DNA of 10,039 nucleotides from assembly GCA_002427745.1 (NCBI GenBank), contig DIYF01000020.1, positions 14,375-24,413 on the forward strand, written 5' to 3'. Origin of the DNA: Roseivirga sp. UBA6061 (GTDB lineage: Bacteria > Bacteroidota > Bacteroidia > Cytophagales > Cyclobacteriaceae). A program made the position numbers and the translations under genes. Position 1 is the first letter of the stretch. Each line of letters starts with the position of its first letter. The notes beneath the pieces are model-generated. The model was not told where the DNA came from. It saw nothing but the letters and a program-made list of their open reading frames with translations, and did no database searches. Below are positions 8,201-10,039 of the stretch, one piece after another.

Positions 8201-8266
8201 TAAATGTAAGGAATATAAAATCAGACATGCAAATATATTATGTGTAAATGTAAGGAATATGAAATC
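8201..8266. repeat. 22-base direct repeat pair, candidate PadR operator
   Basis: TAAATGTAAGGAATATAAAATC at 8201-8222 recurs at 8245-8266 with one change (the seventeenth base, A to G). The period is 44 bases, about four helical turns, so both copies would face roughly the same side of the DNA. Each copy is also preceded a few bases earlier by ATTAT (8191-8195 and 8237-8241). The repeats bracket the candidate -7 box of the PadR operon, one covering the -33 region and the other the start of transcription. That placement suits a repressor site. The ATGT-N8-ACAT motif described for PadR in Bacillus is not present in either copy. Confidence 0.8.
8230..8237 (-). promoter_or_regulatory. Candidate -7 box of the PadR-permease operon
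   Basis: On the minus strand TATATTTG matches TAnnTTTG exactly. Transcription would begin near 8224, giving a leader of about 45 bases before the PadR ATG. The -33 element is weak: only TTTC (8264-8261) at a 23-base spacing. An ACAT/ATGT pair (8225-8228 and 8240-8243) also flanks the box as a small dyad. Confidence 0.5.
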
Positions 8267-8280
8267 GATAGGGTTCTGCG

Positions 8281-8335
8281 CATGGCCCCTGGTTGAAATA
8301 TGAACATCGTATTTCAGCATAAACCAGAGGCTATG
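8281..8335. repeat. Large imperfect inverted repeat in the divergent region
   Basis: The outer arms 8281-8294 and 8322-8335 are complementary at 12 of 14 positions (one of the two exceptions would be a G-U pair in RNA). The inner arms GAAATA (8295-8300) and TATTTC (8310-8315) match exactly, with a six-base bulge (8316-8321) on one side. The inner part can also be read as a 9-3-9 dyad with one mismatch (8295-8315). No T tract follows, so it is not a typical terminator. It lies upstream of the promoter at 8412, so it is more likely a protein-binding site or structured DNA than an RNA leader. Confidence 0.65.
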
Positions 8336-8411
8336 AAGCTGTATACCACCGTATTTCTACCTGAAAAGCAGGTGTCTCTTACCGACCTGATAACCCCGTG
8401 AATACTCGCTG

Positions 8412-8440
8412 TTGTGGAGGATACGACCAGAATACCTTTG
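8412..8440 (+). promoter_or_regulatory. Bacteroidota-type promoter of the GH76-like gene
   Basis: TTG at 8412-8414 and TACCTTTG at 8433-8440 are separated by 18 bases and fit the TTG-N17-23-TAnnTTTG consensus. Transcription would start near 8446, leaving a 5' leader of about 53 bases that is A-rich before the ATG at 8500. This promoter lies downstream of the alternative GTG at 8398 and so argues against that start. Confidence 0.6.
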
Positions 8441-8499
8441 ATAACCTTCGGTATACCCGGGGGATAACAATTTTTTATCCATCAAAACCAAAACACACT

Positions 8500-9819
8500 A
8501 TGAGTAATCCTGATGTAAAGGGTACTTCTGCATACAGAAGTGATGCCCAAAAGGTCTTCAACGACATGAAAAACTATTTCTCTTACCCGGAGGGTAATAT
8601 GTGGACCTACGGTAACGCCTTTGATTCAATGGCGGATTTTATGATGCTTACCAGTCAAGGCGATGCAGATTTTCTGGCAGAGGTATACAGTTCTTTTCAA
8701 TTACCGGGCGCCTGGTACGATGACTTTTGCTGGCCGGCCATTGCTGCGCTGAAGGCTTATGACCCTGCCTACGCTACCGTTTTTTCCGGTACTTCTACTA
8801 AGTACAATGAGAGCTATGCCAGCCTTTTTCAAAAGTATGTAATTGCCAACTGGCAGGTGGTACACAATGGTCAGCCACCTTCGCAGGTGCATGCCCTGGG
8901 TACACAGAATGTATGGAATAAGATCAACCAGACTACCTGGGCTGCTTATGCACCAAGATTTTTAGGCGGAGCCTGGCAGTGCGATATCAACGCAGACCTG
9001 AACTCTCAGGACCTGGAAGCACAAAACCCCGGCACTAATAGCCTGGGCCCATTTCAGGATACTGTAATGAATGATTTGTTGCTGGTTTTTTCTACCAGAC
9101 TATCGGCTCTTACCTCGGAAAGTAACATCTCTACAGAAGTAACGCAGGCCACGACTGCTTCAGAATCGGAGATCGGGTTTTTGCTCAACTGGTTCAACCG
9201 TGGCACAAGCTCTGACAAAGTGGCTTTTGGCGACCTGTTGCTGAAGTTCTCAAGCGAAGAAGCCTATAAAAGCAATGATTACAGCGATGGGGTACTGGTG
9301 CGTGAGCGTGTGGGTACCTATGCTGAACAGGACGGGGCTTATCCTGCGCTGAATTACTATGACCCCAATCGCGCCTGGGGTGGAGACCAGGGCCTGATGC
9401 TCGGTGGACTGATCGATCAGGACAGCAGCGTGTGTACAGATATCGCTGTAGGGATCATCAAAGGAGTGAAGAACAACATGTATTATACGCAGCCAGATGG
9501 CAAGCATTGGCTATTCTCTCTGATTGACCCGAGTGGCTGGCCAGGAAAGATGTGCCCTTCATGCTATAATGCCGGTGGTGGAGGCATCTTTATGCGCAAT
9601 CTGCTCTATGCCCTGCGCACGGGCAATGAGGAGGTAGTAACCCTGATGAAGACACAGGAATATGTAGATTTTGTGACCAACCTGGCAAATACAGCGGTAG
9701 ATGGCCCGGCTCCCGAAGCAGGTCAGAACTATCAGTTTGTAAACCTTACGCGCCTGGCGGCCCTCAATGTAGCGATCTATTATGAGGAGACACTGGGCAT
9801 TAAACTGACAAAGGCTTGA
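8500..9819 (+). CDS. GH76-like (alpha-1,6-mannanase fold) protein without signal peptide
   Basis: The 439-residue protein resembles glycoside hydrolase family 76, whose members cut alpha-1,6-mannan through an (alpha/alpha)6 toroid. Motifs appear in family order: WYDDFCWPAIAALKAYD (72-88), where D74-D75 correspond to the catalytic aspartate pair in a YDD motif; GGAWQ (156-160), like the GGxWW motif; FQDTVMNDLLLVFSTRL (185-201), like the KNAIxNxLFxxLAARL helix; WGGDQGLMLGGLID (293-306), like WxYNQGxxxGAL; and GGIFMRNLLYAL (361-372), like KGIFMRxL. Length suits a single-domain GH76 protein. Unlike characterised secreted mannanases it has no signal peptide, membrane segment or lipobox, with either this start or an upstream GTG at 8398. 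I chose the ATG at 8500 because of the promoter just upstream and the A-rich leader. A CPSC pair (352-355) is unusual. No other glycan-utilisation gene (SusC/SusD, other hydrolases) is adjacent. Substrate is unproven; another alpha/alpha-toroid family is the main alternative. Confidence 0.7.
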   Translation: MSNPDVKGTSAYRSDAQKVFNDMKNYFSYPEGNMWTYGNAFDSMADFMMLTSQGDADFLAEVYSSFQLPGAWYDDFCWPAIAALKAYDPAYATVFSGTSTKYNESYASLFQKYVIANWQVVHNGQPPSQVHALGTQNVWNKINQTTWAAYAPRFLGGAWQCDINADLNSQDLEAQNPGTNSLGPFQDTVMNDLLLVFSTRLSALTSESNISTEVTQATTASESEIGFLLNWFNRGTSSDKVAFGDLLLKFSSEEAYKSNDYSDGVLVRERVGTYAEQDGAYPALNYYDPNRAWGGDQGLMLGGLIDQDSSVCTDIAVGIIKGVKNNMYYTQPDGKHWLFSLIDPSGWPGKMCPSCYNAGGGGIFMRNLLYALRTGNEEVVTLMKTQEYVDFVTNLANTAVDGPAPEAGQNYQFVNLTRLAALNVAIYYEETLGIKLTKA

Positions 9820-9859
9820 GAGACAGGTTTCAGTCAGTTGACAGAACAGAGCGTCTGAT

Positions 9860-9890
9860 AAAATCAGGGCACAAGACCCTGATTTTTCTT
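9860..9890 (+). terminator. Rho-independent terminator after the GH76-like gene
   Basis: AAAATCAGGG (9860-9869) pairs perfectly with CCCTGATTTT (9877-9886) around the loop CACAAGA, and the stem runs into a T-rich tail (TTCTT). It lies 40 bases after the stop codon and, being A/T-flanked on both sides, could act in either direction. Confidence 0.88.
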
Positions 9891-9970
9891 TGGCCGTTGC
9901 CTTCCCGGGCCTGCGGGTCTTTTTCTTCTGCCCTAATAGCAATAAGAGTCAGATAATGTTAAGGCAACTG

Positions 9971-10002
9971 TTGTTTCAATCCCTCTGAAATGCTTATAAT
10001 TG
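9971..10002 (+). promoter_or_regulatory. Promoter of the tRNA-Pro gene
   Basis: TTG at 9971-9973 and TATAATTG at 9995-10002 (seven of eight to TAnnTTTG, and also a perfect TATAAT) are 21 bases apart. Transcription would begin around 10009, about ten bases before the tRNA, which suits a tRNA promoter. Confidence 0.6.
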
Positions 10003-10018
10003 CATCCCCATTTAAAAT

Positions 10019-10039
10019 CGGGATGTGGCGCAGTCCGGT
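10019..10039 (+). tRNA. tRNA-Pro gene, first 21 bases
   Basis: CGGGATG (10019-10025) is the 5' acceptor strand, followed by T8, G9 and the D arm GCGCAGTCCGGT (10028-10039). A C1 start with the GCGCAG D stem is typical of bacterial tRNA-Pro. The gene is cut by the window end before the anticodon, so the isotype rests on these 5' features only. Confidence 0.8.

Larger units (their letters stand above)
8180..8499. other. Divergent intergenic regulatory region
   Basis: These 320 bases separate the PadR operon from the GH76-like gene. From left to right they hold the A-rich PadR leader, two direct repeats around a candidate -7 box, a large imperfect inverted repeat, a stretch with only a 22-codon open frame (8333-8401), a good plus-strand promoter, and a 5' leader of roughly 50 bases. 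I see no convincing protein gene or RNA gene in it. The PadR-proximal part is clearly AT-rich. Confidence 0.7.

Noticed and set aside
8204..8222. Canonical PadR operator ATGT-N8-ACAT
   Set aside because: ATGT is present in both direct repeats but the matching ACAT eight bases later is not, so the Bacillus-type site cannot be claimed.
8180..8499. Riboswitch or CRISPR-like array in the intergenic region
   Set aside because: Only two copies of the 22-base repeat exist, no regular spacers, and no conserved riboswitch motif was recognised.
9904..9930. Second weak terminator-like hairpin (CCCG/CGGG followed by a T-rich run)
   Set aside because: The stem is only four base pairs, and a strong terminator already lies just upstream at 9860-9890.
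9559..9942. 127-codon minus-strand frame covering the end of the GH76-like gene and its terminator
   Set aside because: It runs through the strong terminator hairpin and opposite the conserved GGIFMRNLLYAL motif; no plausible product.

Overview
The window looks like chromosomal DNA of a member of the Bacteroidota, probably a Cytophagales-type bacterium. The evidence is TAnnTTTG-type -7 boxes, mostly A-rich leaders without a Shine-Dalgarno sequence, large FtsX-type permeases with the short N-terminal prefix domain seen in this phylum, and a membrane protein with the 'TLRRIW...LAQYLGYSDW' N-terminal module that is also frequent there. GC content looks mid-range by eye. No transposase, integrase, phage gene or CRISPR array was seen.

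Layout, left to right: the 3' end of a tRNA gene and its terminator (1-59); a membrane-anchored protein with a DNA-binding-like N-terminus on the minus strand (100-1353); divergently, a secreted beta-propeller protein with PQQ-like repeats (1473-2600); a hairpin terminator shared by two convergent transcripts (2602-2635); then a three-gene minus-strand operon, read right to left as a PadR-type repressor (8179-7841) and two paralogous FtsX/MacB-type permeases (7844-5238 and 5245-2642). The operon genes overlap by 4 and 8 bases. A 320-base intergenic region (8180-8499) follows, with a candidate operon promoter set between two copies of a 22-base direct repeat, a 55-base imperfect inverted repeat, and a well-formed promoter for the next gene. 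That gene (8500-9819, plus strand) encodes a 439-residue protein resembling glycoside hydrolase family 76 but without a visible signal peptide. The window ends with a strong terminator, a promoter, and the first 21 bases of a tRNA-Pro gene.

The clearest functional unit is the PadR-permease operon. In comparable operons the PadR protein represses its own transcription until an effector or membrane stress releases it, and the permeases then serve an export or envelope-stress role. No ABC ATPase is present here, so any motor subunit must be encoded elsewhere. The GH76-like gene shares the intergenic region but has its own promoter, so a link to the PadR regulator is possible but not shown. I found no clearly new system. 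The parts most worth a second look are the repeat-flanked promoter and the apparently non-secreted GH76-like protein.
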